Source: Rhodobacterales bacterium UBA3089 (lineage in GTDB: Bacteria > Pseudomonadota > Alphaproteobacteria > Rhodobacterales > Rhodobacteraceae). Taken from it: DNA of 21,978 bases. Where the stretch lies: assembly GCA_002367255.1 (NCBI GenBank), contig DFBD01000167.1:1-21978 (forward strand), read 5' to 3'. This document shows, piece after piece, positions 8,664-15,937 of the stretch (its first letter is position 1; the number at the start of each line of letters is the position of its first letter). Below the pieces are notes generated by a model. It saw nothing but the letters and a program-made list of their open reading frames with translations, had not been told where the DNA came from and did not search any database. The position numbers and the translations under genes were made by a program.

Positions 8664-8691
8664 CTTATCGGTTTTTTCAGTCAAATGTCAA
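8664..8691 (-). promoter_or_regulatory. Candidate sigma-70 promoter for rho
   Basis: On the - strand a perfect -35 TTGACA (8691-8686) and a -10-like GATAAG (8669-8664, 4 of 6 to consensus) are 16 bases apart. Transcription would start near 8656, leaving a leader of about 90 bases before the rho ATG. The -35 begins immediately after the hemJ stop, which fits a fresh promoter for rho. The 134-base hemJ-rho gap contains no other feature I can name. Confidence 0.5.
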
Positions 8692-8698
8692 ATTATGA

Positions 8699-9151
8699 TT
8701 AAAATGGCTTAGGAATTACCATAAATACGATAACCAACATCAACACAGTCGGAATTTCGTTCGACAGACGATAGGTACGACCGCTCCGTGTGTTCTCGTC
8801 GCGCTCAAAATCTTTCCGTCGTGCAGATAACCATCCGTGAAACCCAGACATTCCAATTACCATCGCTGCTTTGATCCATGGCCAAAAAGTCGACCAATCA
8901 ATAACGCCGGGGGTAAAAACCAGACACAGCCCGAATACCCAGGCAGCGGCCATCGCTGGGTTGATGATTGCACGGATTAGCTTACGTTCCATGACTTTGA
9001 AAATTTCGGATTGCTCGCTGCCAACAGGTGCTCTTTCAGCATGATACACGAATAATCTAGGCAGATAAAACATGCCCGCCATCCATGAAATAACCGATAC
9101 GATATGTAACGATAATATCCATGGATAAGCTGATACTAGAAAGGACGACAT
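8699..9151 (-). CDS. hemJ: HemJ, protoporphyrinogen IX oxidase (UPF0093)
   Basis: 150 aa with about four membrane helices. The N-terminus has the conserved His (H16) in SLHIVSVISWMAGMFYLPRL, then RLFVYHAE. A WPWIKAAMVIG segment holds a conserved Lys, and SNEIPTVLMLVIVFMVIPKPF closes the protein. HemJ is the heme-binding membrane enzyme that oxidises protoporphyrinogen IX in bacteria lacking HemG/HemY. It starts 4 bases after hemE with a GAGGG ribosome binding site 7 bases before the ATG. Together with hemE, two nearby steps of heme synthesis share one transcript. Confidence 0.93.
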   Translation of the reverse strand: MSSFLVSAYPWILSLHIVSVISWMAGMFYLPRLFVYHAERAPVGSEQSEIFKVMERKLIRAIINPAMAAAWVFGLCLVFTPGVIDWSTFWPWIKAAMVIGMSGFHGWLSARRKDFERDENTRSGRTYRLSNEIPTVLMLVIVFMVIPKPF

Positions 9152-9155
9152 ATAT

Positions 9156-10193
9156 TTACCCTCTGATATATCTCAACATTTTTTCGACATTAGCCGGATC
9201 ACCTTGTGGAGTAATCCCATGGCCTAAGTTGAAAATATACGGTCCTTTACCAAGAATTTCCAACAACCTTTTGGTTTCACGTTCCAAAGATTCGCCGCCT
9301 GTAATCAACAGCATAGGATCAAGGTTTCCTTGCACGGCCACCTTGTTTTGCAACACATCTCGTGCCCAATCTGCTGGAACCGATGTATCAATTGCAACAC
9401 CTTCGAACACACCGGCATCTGCGAATTTTATATATCCGCCGCCAGCACCGCGTGGAAAGCCAATCACCGGCAAACCGGGGAACCGTGCTTTCAATTCAGT
9501 TGCAATCCTAACTGCGGGTTTCAACGCATATTCTTCAAAACAAGATCCACCAAGCGCACCAGCCCAGCTATCAAACAACTTGATAACCTCGGCGCCTGCT
9601 TCAACCTGTTTTGCCAAATACTCGATGGTTGATTCAGTGATCAGATCAATAAGCTGACCGAACCCGGCAGGATCGCGGTACATCCACTCACGAGCAGGCC
9701 CTTGATCTGGCGTCCCGCGACCAGCAATCATATACGTCGCAACCGTCCAAGGAGCGCCCGCAAAGCCGATCAACGTCGTTTCTTTGGGTAATTCACCCGA
9801 AAGACGTTTAACGGTCTCGTAAACCGGTCCTAGAACATCATGAATGTCATCTTTACCCTTCAGTTTACTCAAATCTGCTACGCAAGTTACCGGATTAAGC
9901 CGAGGCCCTTCTCCAGTTTCAAACCATAGGTCCATTCCCAATGCTTGAGGTAGTAACAAAATATCCGCAAACAGGATCGCAGCATCAAATCCATACCGAC
10001 GGATTGGTTGCATGGTTACTTCTGTCGCAAATTCTGGGTTATAACAAAGGTCTAAAAACCCACCAGCTGTAGCACGTAATTCACGATATTCTGGTAAATA
10101 TCGTCCGGCTTGACGCATCATCCAAACCGGAGGTATTTCCAGTGTTTCTCCAGCAAGTACGCGTAGTAAACTTTTCTTTGGCAATTCGGTCAT
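9156..10193 (-). CDS. hemE: HemE, uroporphyrinogen decarboxylase
   Basis: 345 aa, full length. [17 protein letters not shown] at 21-37 and GFAGAPWT at 143-150 are the two signatures of uroporphyrinogen decarboxylase; FADIL near 75-80 holds the catalytic Asp region. It converts uroporphyrinogen III to coproporphyrinogen III in the cytosol. GGGAG lies 6 bases before the ATG. The gene points away from the adjacent proposed origin, and its promoter must lie in that AT-rich interval. hemE flanking the origin is the arrangement known in Caulobacter. Confidence 0.98.
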   Translation of the reverse strand: MTELPKKSLLRVLAGETLEIPPVWMMRQAGRYLPEYRELRATAGGFLDLCYNPEFATEVTMQPIRRYGFDAAILFADILLLPQALGMDLWFETGEGPRLNPVTCVADLSKLKGKDDIHDVLGPVYETVKRLSGELPKETTLIGFAGAPWTVATYMIAGRGTPDQGPAREWMYRDPAGFGQLIDLITESTIEYLAKQVEAGAEVIKLFDSWAGALGGSCFEEYALKPAVRIATELKARFPGLPVIGFPRGAGGGYIKFADAGVFEGVAIDTSVPADWARDVLQNKVAVQGNLDPMLLITGGESLERETKRLLEILGKGPYIFNLGHGITPQGDPANVEKMLRYIRG

Positions 10194-10206
10194 TTTGTTC
10201 TCCCTC

Positions 10207-10225
10207 TTATAATATAAATATTTAA
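10207..10225. other. AT-only run, candidate DNA unwinding element
   Basis: Nineteen consecutive A/T bases at the hemE side of the proposed origin, about 35 bp from the first DnaA-box-like site. It may also contain the hemE promoter -10 region, since it lies just upstream of the hemE ribosome binding site. Confidence 0.5.
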
Positions 10226-10260
10226 GAGAAGTGGTGGTTGATAGTAGATACTCTGAATAA

Positions 10261-10304
10261 TGTGGATTACCGCGTTTAGATAGTTTTGCACAAGGTTATC
10301 CATA
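10261..10304. promoter_or_regulatory. Cluster of three near-consensus DnaA boxes
   Basis: TAATCCACA on the - strand (10261-10269), TTTTGCACA on the + strand (10284-10292) and TTATCCATA on the + strand (10296-10304) each differ from TTATNCACA at one position. The first two start 23 bp apart. Confidence 0.6.
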
Positions 10305-10361
10305 GCGACATCTGCGCCTATCTGCGATATATTCCGTAACAAATCACGAAAATCGCAACTT

Positions 10362-10370
10362 TTATCCACA
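10362..10370 (+). promoter_or_regulatory. DnaA box, perfect
   Basis: TTATCCACA, an exact high-affinity DnaA box, near the centre of the hemE-regulator interval. Confidence 0.85.
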
Positions 10371-10403
10371 AGGAAGCAAAAAACTTTTCCCCAAGTATAA
10401 AAA

Positions 10404-10433
10404 TGTGAATAAAATTTCAAAAGGTGTGTAAAA
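10404..10433 (-). promoter_or_regulatory. DnaA box pair on the - strand
   Basis: TTATTCACA (10412-10404) matches TTATNCACA exactly; TTTTACACA (10433-10425) has one mismatch. Their starts are 21 bp apart, two helical turns, putting both on the same face of the DNA. Confidence 0.75.
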
Positions 10434-10492
10434 CTTTTTAGGTGAAATTCCCCTGTGGACTAGATGGACTTCTCCCATAATTACCCACTAAA

Positions 10493-10501
10493 TTATCCAC
10501 A
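10493..10501 (+). promoter_or_regulatory. DnaA box, perfect, next to the PPDK-regulator gene
   Basis: TTATCCACA exact match, 21 bp before the TTG start of the PPDK-regulator gene. DnaA bound here could also influence that gene's expression. Confidence 0.85.
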
Positions 10502-10522
10502 GGCTGATTTCGGAGCAACGCA

Positions 10523-11341
10523 TTGTCTAATACCCACCAAATAATACTACTGTCAGACGCGACAGGCGAAACCGTCACCGCCACCGCCGAGGCAGTCGCC
10601 AGCCAATTCGTGGATATGCCTGTCGAAATTACAATGTATCCGTTTGTTCGCAGCCTTGATCGGGCCAAATCATTGATCGCGGGATTCGATGACGCCGATA
10701 TGGTTATATATACCATCGTTAACGAAGAGATTACCGCATTGATCGAGGCTGCAAGTAAAAAGCACGGCTTCAAGGCAGTTTCATTATTGGGTCCGTTGAT
10801 GCGCGCTTTTGAAAACCTTGAAGGTTTACAGCCGACTGGCCAACCCGGGAAGCAGTACAAGGTTGATAAAGACTATCTGGAGCGCGTGTCAGCAATCGAT
10901 TATGCTATCTCGCACGATGACGGTCTAAGCGCCGAATATCTTCGGCAGGCAGATGTAATTCTGGTAGGGGTAAGCCGTACTTCTAAAACGCCGACCTGCA
11001 TATATCTGGCATATCAGGGTATACGGGCGGCAAATGTTCCTTTGGTGCCAGATCAGGACATCCCCGAAAGTTTCACAGAGGCTTTGGCCGCTGGCGTTCC
11101 TGCGGTCGGCCTGATCGCTAGCCCGAGCCGCCTGTCACAAGTACGGCAACATCGCCTGAAAGCTTTGGGAAATCCTGAACTTGCCGCCTATGCGGAAACA
11201 AAAGATATACAGAACGAACTCGCTTCTGCACGTTTGTTCTTCGAGAAATATGGGTTGCCGGTTATAGATGTTACGCGCCGTTCGATAGAGGAAACGGCGG
11301 CTGCGATACGCGGGATTTTGACGGAGAACAAGAAATCATGA
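10523..11341 (+). CDS. Pyruvate, phosphate dikinase regulatory protein (DUF299; RP001 homologue)
   Basis: 272 aa. The family begins IILLSDATGETVTATAEA and has a P-loop-like GVSRTSKT at 149-156, as here; RLSQVRQHRL near 200 is also typical. Members are bifunctional ADP-dependent kinases/Pi-dependent phosphorylases acting on a Thr of PPDK or PEP synthase; which target applies cannot be read from sequence. The start is TTG at 10523 with GGAG seven bases upstream, and no ATG fits. It is the first gene of a + strand operon leaving the origin and overlaps maf by 4 bases. The name ppsR is avoided because it also denotes an unrelated photosynthesis repressor in this group. Confidence 0.9.
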   Translation: MSNTHQIILLSDATGETVTATAEAVASQFVDMPVEITMYPFVRSLDRAKSLIAGFDDADMVIYTIVNEEITALIEAASKKHGFKAVSLLGPLMRAFENLEGLQPTGQPGKQYKVDKDYLERVSAIDYAISHDDGLSAEYLRQADVILVGVSRTSKTPTCIYLAYQGIRAANVPLVPDQDIPESFTEALAAGVPAVGLIASPSRLSQVRQHRLKALGNPELAAYAETKDIQNELASARLFFEKYGLPVIDVTRRSIEETAAAIRGILTENKKS

Positions 11342-11934
11342 AGTCGTTCATATTGGCCTCCGGATCTGTAATCCGCGCGGAGATGTTGCGAAATGCAGGT
11401 GTTCCACTGGAAACCGTCGTTGCGCGTGTGGATGAGGAGGCGATCAAATTAGCAATGTTGTCCGAAGGTGCGCCTGCGCGGGACATAGCCGATGCACTTG
11501 GCGAGATGAAAGCACGGCGGGTGGCGACGAAATATCCTGAAGCATTGGTGCTTGGTGCCGATCAGGTGTTAGTTTGCGAAGGAAAGATGTTCGATAAACC
11601 GGATTCGATTGATGCGGCACGAGAACAACTTCAAGCGCTACGTGGAAAAACGCACGAATTGTTGTCCGCAGCAGTGATTATCGAAGATGGCGCACCTATT
11701 TGGCGTCATATCGGGCGCGCACAGCTTATGATGCGTCCTTTTAGCGACGAATTTCTTGAAAACTACTTGCAAGCACACGCAGAAGATTTGTTTACGACTG
11801 TTGGTGCGTATAAGCTGGAAGTAGAAGGGTCGCAGTTTTTTACCCGTGTTCAAGGCGATTACTTTTCAGTATTGGGGCTGCCATTGTTGGAAATACTAGG
11901 ATTTTTACGGACAAGAGGAATTTGTGAAGAATGA
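11338..11934 (+). CDS. maf: Maf family nucleotide pyrophosphatase
   Basis: 198 aa. ILASGSVIRAEMLRNAGV at 5-22 is the Maf N-terminal signature (usually S-S-RR; here GSVIR), VLGADQVL (72-79) carries the catalytic Asp75, and VGAYKLEVEG-F and GDYFSVLGLPL complete the family pattern. Maf enzymes hydrolyse modified or canonical nucleoside triphosphates to monophosphates; the subgroup and so the preferred substrate (dTTP/UTP or 7-methyl-GTP) is not decided here. ATGA overlaps at both ends show coupling with the regulator gene upstream and aroE downstream. Confidence 0.9.
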   Translation: MKSFILASGSVIRAEMLRNAGVPLETVVARVDEEAIKLAMLSEGAPARDIADALGEMKARRVATKYPEALVLGADQVLVCEGKMFDKPDSIDAAREQLQALRGKTHELLSAAVIIEDGAPIWRHIGRAQLMMRPFSDEFLENYLQAHAEDLFTTVGAYKLEVEGSQFFTRVQGDYFSVLGLPLLEILGFLRTRGICEE

Positions 11935-12767
11935 GTAACACAGTACACCCGTTGGCTGGCGTTGTCGGATGGCCAATAAAGCACAGTAAATCGCCGGTTT
12001 TGCATGGGCATTGGTTGAAACGATACGATCTGACCGGAGAGTACCGGCCAATAGCCTTGCCGCCTGCTGATTTAGAAGATGGCCTTCGCAAATTGGCGAA
12101 AAAGGGTTTCAAAGGTGTGAACATAACCATTCCGCATAAAGAAACGGTTTTGAAGCTTGCCGATAGCATAACGGACAGTGCTGCACTTATCGGGGCGGCA
12201 AACACGGTTCATTTTCATGCCGATGGAACTATTGGTGCCGATAACACCGACGGTTACGGGTTTATTCAAAACCTTCGTCAAAATGCACTGTATTGGAACC
12301 CGAAGTCTGGTCCTGCGCTGGTTCTCGGGGCGGGTGGTGCAGCGCGTGCGGTTGTCTGGGCACTTTTGAATGAAGGAGCGCCGAGTGTACGGCTGGCAAA
12401 TCGGACACGTATTCGTGCAGAAAACCTCGCTAACCATTTTGGTGCGAGGGTTGAGGTTGTTGAGTGGAACGAAGTTAATGAAGCAATGATCGGAGCAACT
12501 ACGATTGTTAACACCACCTCGCTTGGGATGGAGGGGCAACCGGAATGGCGAATCCATTTCGATGATGCCCCAATTGGCGGACTGGTAACCGACATTGTCT
12601 ACACGCCTTTAATCACACCGTTCCTCAAAATGGCACAAGAGCGGGGGCTGGAAACGGTCGATGGTCTTGGAATGCTTTTACATCAGGCGGTTCCAGGCTT
12701 TGAAAGCTGGTTTGGCCGAAAACCAGAGGTAGATGATGATTTACGACAAGCGGTGCTGGAAGCATGA
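11931..12767 (+). CDS. aroE: AroE, shikimate 5-dehydrogenase
   Basis: 278 aa. SKSPVLHG at 19-26 binds shikimate; NITIPHK ends at the catalytic Lys70; GAANTV (88-93) and DNTDGYG (104-110) supply Asn91 and Asp107. The NADP-binding loop is GAGGAARA at 133-140 followed by NRTR, and DIVYTPLITPFL plus DGLGMLLHQA close the family pattern. It reduces 3-dehydroshikimate to shikimate in aromatic amino acid synthesis. It overlaps maf and coaE by 4 bases each. Confidence 0.97.
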   Translation: MSNTVHPLAGVVGWPIKHSKSPVLHGHWLKRYDLTGEYRPIALPPADLEDGLRKLAKKGFKGVNITIPHKETVLKLADSITDSAALIGAANTVHFHADGTIGADNTDGYGFIQNLRQNALYWNPKSGPALVLGAGGAARAVVWALLNEGAPSVRLANRTRIRAENLANHFGARVEVVEWNEVNEAMIGATTIVNTTSLGMEGQPEWRIHFDDAPIGGLVTDIVYTPLITPFLKMAQERGLETVDGLGMLLHQAVPGFESWFGRKPEVDDDLRQAVLEA

Positions 12768-13360
12768 AAAATAAGCCATATATTCTCGGGTTAACAGGAT
12801 CCATCGGGATGGGAAAATCCACAACTGCGGAGTTTTTCCGTATGGCTGGTGTTCCTGTTTGGGATGCGGACGCCGCCGTGCACAGGCTTTATGATATCGG
12901 AGGGGCGGGCGTTCGCGCTATCGAGTCTCTTTTACCGGTAGCCATCAAAAATGGTGCGATTGATCGCAACGCATTGCGGCAAGCGATTTTGGCTGACAAA
13001 GGTTTGTTGAAGCGCATCGAAGAAGTTGTGCATCCACTGGTTTCGGCAGACAGACAGAATTTTCTGGAATCACATATACACAAACCACTGGTAGTTTGCG
13101 ATATCCCGCTGTTGTTCGAGACGAAAGCGGATGCATGGCTGGACGGAGTTTTGGTCGTTACGGTTGATAAAGCCATTCAAGAGCAAAGAGTTATGGCCCG
13201 TGAAGGCATGACCCGCGAGATTTTTGAAACTATATTGGCCAAGCAAACCCCAGATGCAGAAAAGCGTCAACGCGCTGATTACCTGATTGATACCGGATTA
13301 GGGTTGGATCATGCGCAGACAGAGGTTTTATCGCTGATCGAACGGTTAAAAGGAAAATAG
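12764..13360 (+). CDS. coaE: CoaE, dephospho-CoA kinase
   Basis: 198 aa. LTGSIGMGKST (10-20) is the P-loop, VWDADAAVHRLY the conserved D-D region, EEVVHPLV the lid-proximal motif and CDIPLLFE the IPLLFE signature. It catalyses the last step of coenzyme A synthesis. It overlaps aroE by 4 bases and its stop is directly followed by the dnaQ ATG with no gap. Confidence 0.97.
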   Translation: MKNKPYILGLTGSIGMGKSTTAEFFRMAGVPVWDADAAVHRLYDIGGAGVRAIESLLPVAIKNGAIDRNALRQAILADKGLLKRIEEVVHPLVSADRQNFLESHIHKPLVVCDIPLLFETKADAWLDGVLVVTVDKAIQEQRVMAREGMTREIFETILAKQTPDAEKRQRADYLIDTGLGLDHAQTEVLSLIERLKGK

Positions 13361-14053
13361 ATGCGCGAAATCGTGATGGATACGGAAACGACTGGTCTTG
13401 ACCCCAACTCCGGTGACAGGATCGTCGAAATCGGCGCGGTGGAGCTGTTCAACCACATGCCTACGGGCAAAAGATATCATCAATACATAAATCCAGAGCG
13501 TGACATGCCGGAAGGCGCGTTTGCTGTTCACGGGCTAAGCGCCGAATTCCTGTCCGACAAACCTCTTTTCAACGATGTCGCTCAAGCGTTTCTTGATTTC
13601 GTCGGCGATTCCAAGATGGTTATCCATAACGCCGCGTTTGATATGAAATTCATCAACGCCGAGCTGAAATGGGTCGACCGACCAGAGCTTCCGTGGCCGC
13701 AGGCGCTGGATACCTTGGCGATTGCGCGCAAAAAGTTTCCGGGGGCGCAAAACTCGCTGGATGCTTTGTGCCGTCGTTTTGGGATTAAAACCGAACGGGA
13801 ATTACATGGCGCGTTGCTCGACTCCGAAATCCTTGCGGAAGTTTATCTGGAACTGATCGGCGGTCGTCAGCCGGATTTGGTTCTTTCTGTCGTTTCTAAT
13901 ATCGATAGCAAAGGTAGTGATATGGCCGTGGGGTGGACTCCACCACAGCGACCCCAACCCTTGCCGTCCCGTATTTCCGACGAGGAAGCCGAAGCGCATA
14001 AGGAATTCGTGGAAAAACTTGGCGAAGCTGCTGTTTGGGCGCGGTACAAATAA
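13361..14053 (+). CDS. dnaQ: DnaQ, DNA polymerase III epsilon subunit (3'-5' proofreading exonuclease)
   Basis: 230 aa. All DEDDh catalytic residues are visible: Asp7 and Glu9 in MDTETTG, Asp94 in HNAAFD, His149 and Asp154 in HGALLDS. The C-terminal tail (about 185-230) after the exonuclease domain would bind the polymerase alpha subunit. An AAGGA site lies 7 bases before the ATG. It is the last gene of the operon and is followed at once by a hairpin terminator. Placement next to the origin keeps its dosage high. Confidence 0.97.
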   Translation: MREIVMDTETTGLDPNSGDRIVEIGAVELFNHMPTGKRYHQYINPERDMPEGAFAVHGLSAEFLSDKPLFNDVAQAFLDFVGDSKMVIHNAAFDMKFINAELKWVDRPELPWPQALDTLAIARKKFPGAQNSLDALCRRFGIKTERELHGALLDSEILAEVYLELIGGRQPDLVLSVVSNIDSKGSDMAVGWTPPQRPQPLPSRISDEEAEAHKEFVEKLGEAAVWARYK

Positions 14054-14078
14054 AAAAGGCGACCGAAGTCGCCCTTTT
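14053..14078. terminator. Bidirectional terminator between dnaQ and secB
   Basis: GGCGAC (14058-14063), loop CGAA, GTCGCC (14068-14073), flanked by an A-run before and C-TTTT after. The A/T flanks allow it to end dnaQ transcription on the + strand and secB transcription on the - strand. Confidence 0.85.
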
Positions 14079-14094
14079 CGAAAACCTCAACTAC

Positions 14095-14592
14095 TCAGGA
14101 AACCTGAGCATCCTTGGCCTCGGCTTGTGCCTTTGCCATTTGCGCCATTTGGTTGCGATAAAGCGCAAGAAAATCGATGTTGTCCAGGTTTAGTGGCGGA
14201 TAACCACCGTCACGTGTAACATCACCAACAACACGACGAAGGTAAGGGAAAATCATCCGTGGGCACTCGATCATCAAAAACGCGTGTAATTGCTCGTTAG
14301 GAACATTCTCGACCGAAAACCGACCGGCGTAATCCATCTCTAGAATGAAGATCTTGTCTTCGCCGATTGTCGCGTTAACCTTCAGCTTGTTGATCACTTC
14401 GTACTGGTTTTCGCCAACTTTCCGTGCATCCAGCGCAACCTGAACCTCAAAACTGGTTTGACCCTCCGGCATCCGGTCTTTTTGAACGGCTACGTTTTCA
14501 AACGATAAATCGCGGATATATTGATTAAGGACTTTTACGCGAGGCTGCTGTGGTGGTGTACCCTCAGCCGCGCCGTTATTTTCTTCTGCCAT
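14095..14592 (-). CDS. secB: SecB, protein-export chaperone
   Basis: 165 aa. NQYIRDLSFENV, the YAGRF segment, the CPRMIFPYLRRVVGDVTRDGGYPPLNLDNIDF stretch (read here in two parts: ECPRMIFPYLRR and GGYPPLNLDNIDF) and the FLALYRNQ end are diagnostic of SecB. It is a cytosolic tetramer that keeps precursors unfolded and passes them to SecA. The Ala/Glu-rich tail after residue 150 and the acidic N-terminus are typical of alphaproteobacterial members. It is convergent with dnaQ and follows fxsA by 76 bases. Confidence 0.97.
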   Translation of the reverse strand: MAEENNGAAEGTPPQQPRVKVLNQYIRDLSFENVAVQKDRMPEGQTSFEVQVALDARKVGENQYEVINKLKVNATIGEDKIFILEMDYAGRFSVENVPNEQLHAFLMIECPRMIFPYLRRVVGDVTRDGGYPPLNLDNIDFLALYRNQMAQMAKAQAEAKDAQVS

Positions 14593-14668
14593 TTGGACGA
14601 ATTCCTGATGTGGTTTTAATTACTGGAAGTCGGAGTATCACTTCTGCGCGGTATGAACAATCGCTCGT

Positions 14669-15160
14669 TCACCCCTCAGGACGAGTCCACCCGGAATTTC
14701 CGGGCTTGCCATTCACATTGTCTTCAACAACCTCGAAATCACCATCAAGAACGGTGTCAGATGCATATTGCGTCTGGCTGTCGAATCCGGTCGAAGCATA
14801 GACCGTGGCGCGTGATTTCAGTTGTGCCACGACGGTGCGAATAAGGGATTGGCGTACTGGGGGAACCAGTAACAGCAATCCAAGCGTATCAGTGAAAAAC
14901 CCCGGGGTAAGCAGCAGTAGCCCCGCGATCAGGATGAACGCACCGTTCGCGATTGGGTCTGCAGGGTTGCCGCCGCGTTCAATGCTTGTCTGCAACTTTT
15001 GCAGCGCTGCCATGCCCTGCGCACGCATCAACGCTGTTCCAATCAACGCAGTTAAAACGACGATGGCTAGTGTTGGCCACAGACCAAGGAAACCCCCGAC
15101 CTGGATAAATATGCCGATTTCGATGATCGGAACTGCCACGAATAGAAAAAATAGCCACAT
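14669..15160 (-). CDS. fxsA: FxsA family membrane protein
   Basis: 163 aa from ATG 15160. The N-terminus WLFFLFVAVPIIEIGIFI, then TALIGTALMRAQG and LLLLTPGFFTDTLGLLLLVPPVR, are hallmark segments of the FxsA/YtzA family, giving about three membrane helices and a polar C-terminal tail. In E. coli the gene affects F-exclusion of phage T7; the general function is unknown. A longer frame reaches 15298, but the added 46 residues are unrelated to the family and would overlap the start of the divergent Tim44-like gene, so ATG 15160 is chosen. Confidence 0.9.
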   Translation of the reverse strand: MWLFFLFVAVPIIEIGIFIQVGGFLGLWPTLAIVVLTALIGTALMRAQGMAALQKLQTSIERGGNPADPIANGAFILIAGLLLLTPGFFTDTLGLLLLVPPVRQSLIRTVVAQLKSRATVYASTGFDSQTQYASDTVLDGDFEVVEDNVNGKPGNSGWTRPEG

Positions 15161-15183
15161 ATGCCTTTTCCAAAGTTTACATT

Positions 15184-15202
15184 GGGCCAATGGACTTGGC
15201 CC
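15184..15202. repeat. Inverted repeat in the fxsA/Tim44-like divergent promoter region
   Basis: GGGCCAA (15184-15190) and TTGGCCC (15196-15202) are perfect 7-bp arms around TGGAC. It lies 24 bp from the fxsA start and 75 bp from the Tim44-like start, a position suited to an operator or a hairpin in the fxsA leader. No T-run follows it, so it is not a terminator. Confidence 0.5.
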
Positions 15203-15277
15203 CTCACAATGCTTACATAGGTAGCGAATAGGCCGAACGCCAATGTTTAGCCAGAAATTTTTCGAAAGGTCGTTCCT

Positions 15278-15928
15278 ATGGGTTCGCAATTGGTTCAAAT
15301 TATTGTACTTGCAGGTGTGGCATTATTTCTGGTGCTTCGGCTTCGTAGCGTTCTTGGAACGCGCGAGGGTTTCGAGGATACATCCGCACCCGTACAAACT
15401 ACGAAACGCAAGTTCGAAGTAATCGAAGGCGGCGGTGAAGACTTTGATATTTCTAACTATATCGACTTGAACAGCGACGCTGGTAAAGCTTTGGCAGCGA
15501 TGAAACGAATTGAATCCGGGTTCTCTGTCGAGGTTTTCACAGGTGGCGCACGCCAAGCCTACGAAATGATCTTAATGGCATTCGAAAACGGCGACTTGCC
15601 GTTTCTTGAGCAATATCTTGCCCCTGACGTATACGAATCTTTCTCCACGGCTATCACAGCACGTGTTGATAGCGGCTTGACCGTAGATGCGAATTTCATC
15701 GGTGTAAGCAGCGTTAGGTTGACTGATGCGAAGTTTGATGAAGAAAACAGCGAAGCTGAAATCACCATGAAATTTACTGGCGAGTTGACATCGGTTGTTC
15801 GCAATGCCGAAGGTGAAGTCGTTGAGGGTGACGCGAAGCACATCAAAAAGCAGTCCGACACATGGACTTTTGCGCGGCTTATGGGTGGCGACAATCCAAA
15901 CTGGCTTTTGGTCGGGACCGGGTCATAA
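15278..15928 (+). CDS. Tim44/TimA family inner-membrane adaptor-like protein
   Basis: 216 aa. A single N-terminal membrane helix (about 6-23) is followed by an acidic linker and a C-terminal Tim44-like domain from about 65: FLEQYLAPDVYESFS, an alternating beta region, then W-FAR-MGGDNPNWLLVGT at the end, as in bacterial Tim44-like proteins. The mitochondrial relative tethers Hsp70 to the import channel; the bacterial role is not well defined. AAAGG lies 8 bases before the ATG. It is divergent from fxsA and is followed by the Smr gene after 9 bases. Confidence 0.88.
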   Translation: MGSQLVQIIVLAGVALFLVLRLRSVLGTREGFEDTSAPVQTTKRKFEVIEGGGEDFDISNYIDLNSDAGKALAAMKRIESGFSVEVFTGGARQAYEMILMAFENGDLPFLEQYLAPDVYESFSTAITARVDSGLTVDANFIGVSSVRLTDAKFDEENSEAEITMKFTGELTSVVRNAEGEVVEGDAKHIKKQSDTWTFARLMGGDNPNWLLVGTGS

Positions 15929-15937
15929 GCCCTTTTT

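Larger units (their letters stand above)
10194..10522. other. Putative chromosomal replication origin (oriC)
   Basis: 329 bp without a credible gene between hemE and the PPDK-regulator gene. It holds a run of 19 consecutive A/T bases (10207-10225), a likely unwinding element, and many DnaA-box-like 9-mers on both strands: three perfect TTATNCACA and at least four with one mismatch, several about 21-23 bp apart. Transcription units diverge from it. The hemE/RP001-homologue interval is the experimentally known Caulobacter origin and the proposed Rickettsia origin. Perfect parS sites lie 4-6 kb away, as expected near an origin. Promoters for both flanking genes probably also lie here. No paired CtrA sites (TTAA-N7-TTAA) and no GANTC sites are present. 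Confidence 0.88.

Noticed and set aside
9270..9290. GTTTCACGTT in hemE as another parS site
   Set aside because: Only the left half resembles parS; five mismatches over 16 positions.
10190..10420. 76-residue open frame on the - strand in the origin interval
   Set aside because: It runs through the DnaA boxes and the A/T run, its end overlaps the hemE start, and it has no ribosome binding site or family resemblance.
10438..10860. 140-residue open frame on the - strand over the PPDK-regulator gene
   Set aside because: Antisense to the conserved N-terminal half of a recognised gene.
12072..12557. 161-residue open frame on the - strand within aroE
   Set aside because: Antisense to a complete aroE with all catalytic residues; no domain.
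14805..15224. 139-residue open frame on the + strand opposite fxsA
   Set aside because: Antisense shadow of FxsA membrane helices.
15161..15298. N-terminal extension of FxsA
   Set aside because: The added residues are polar and unlike the family, and would overlap the Tim44-like gene start.
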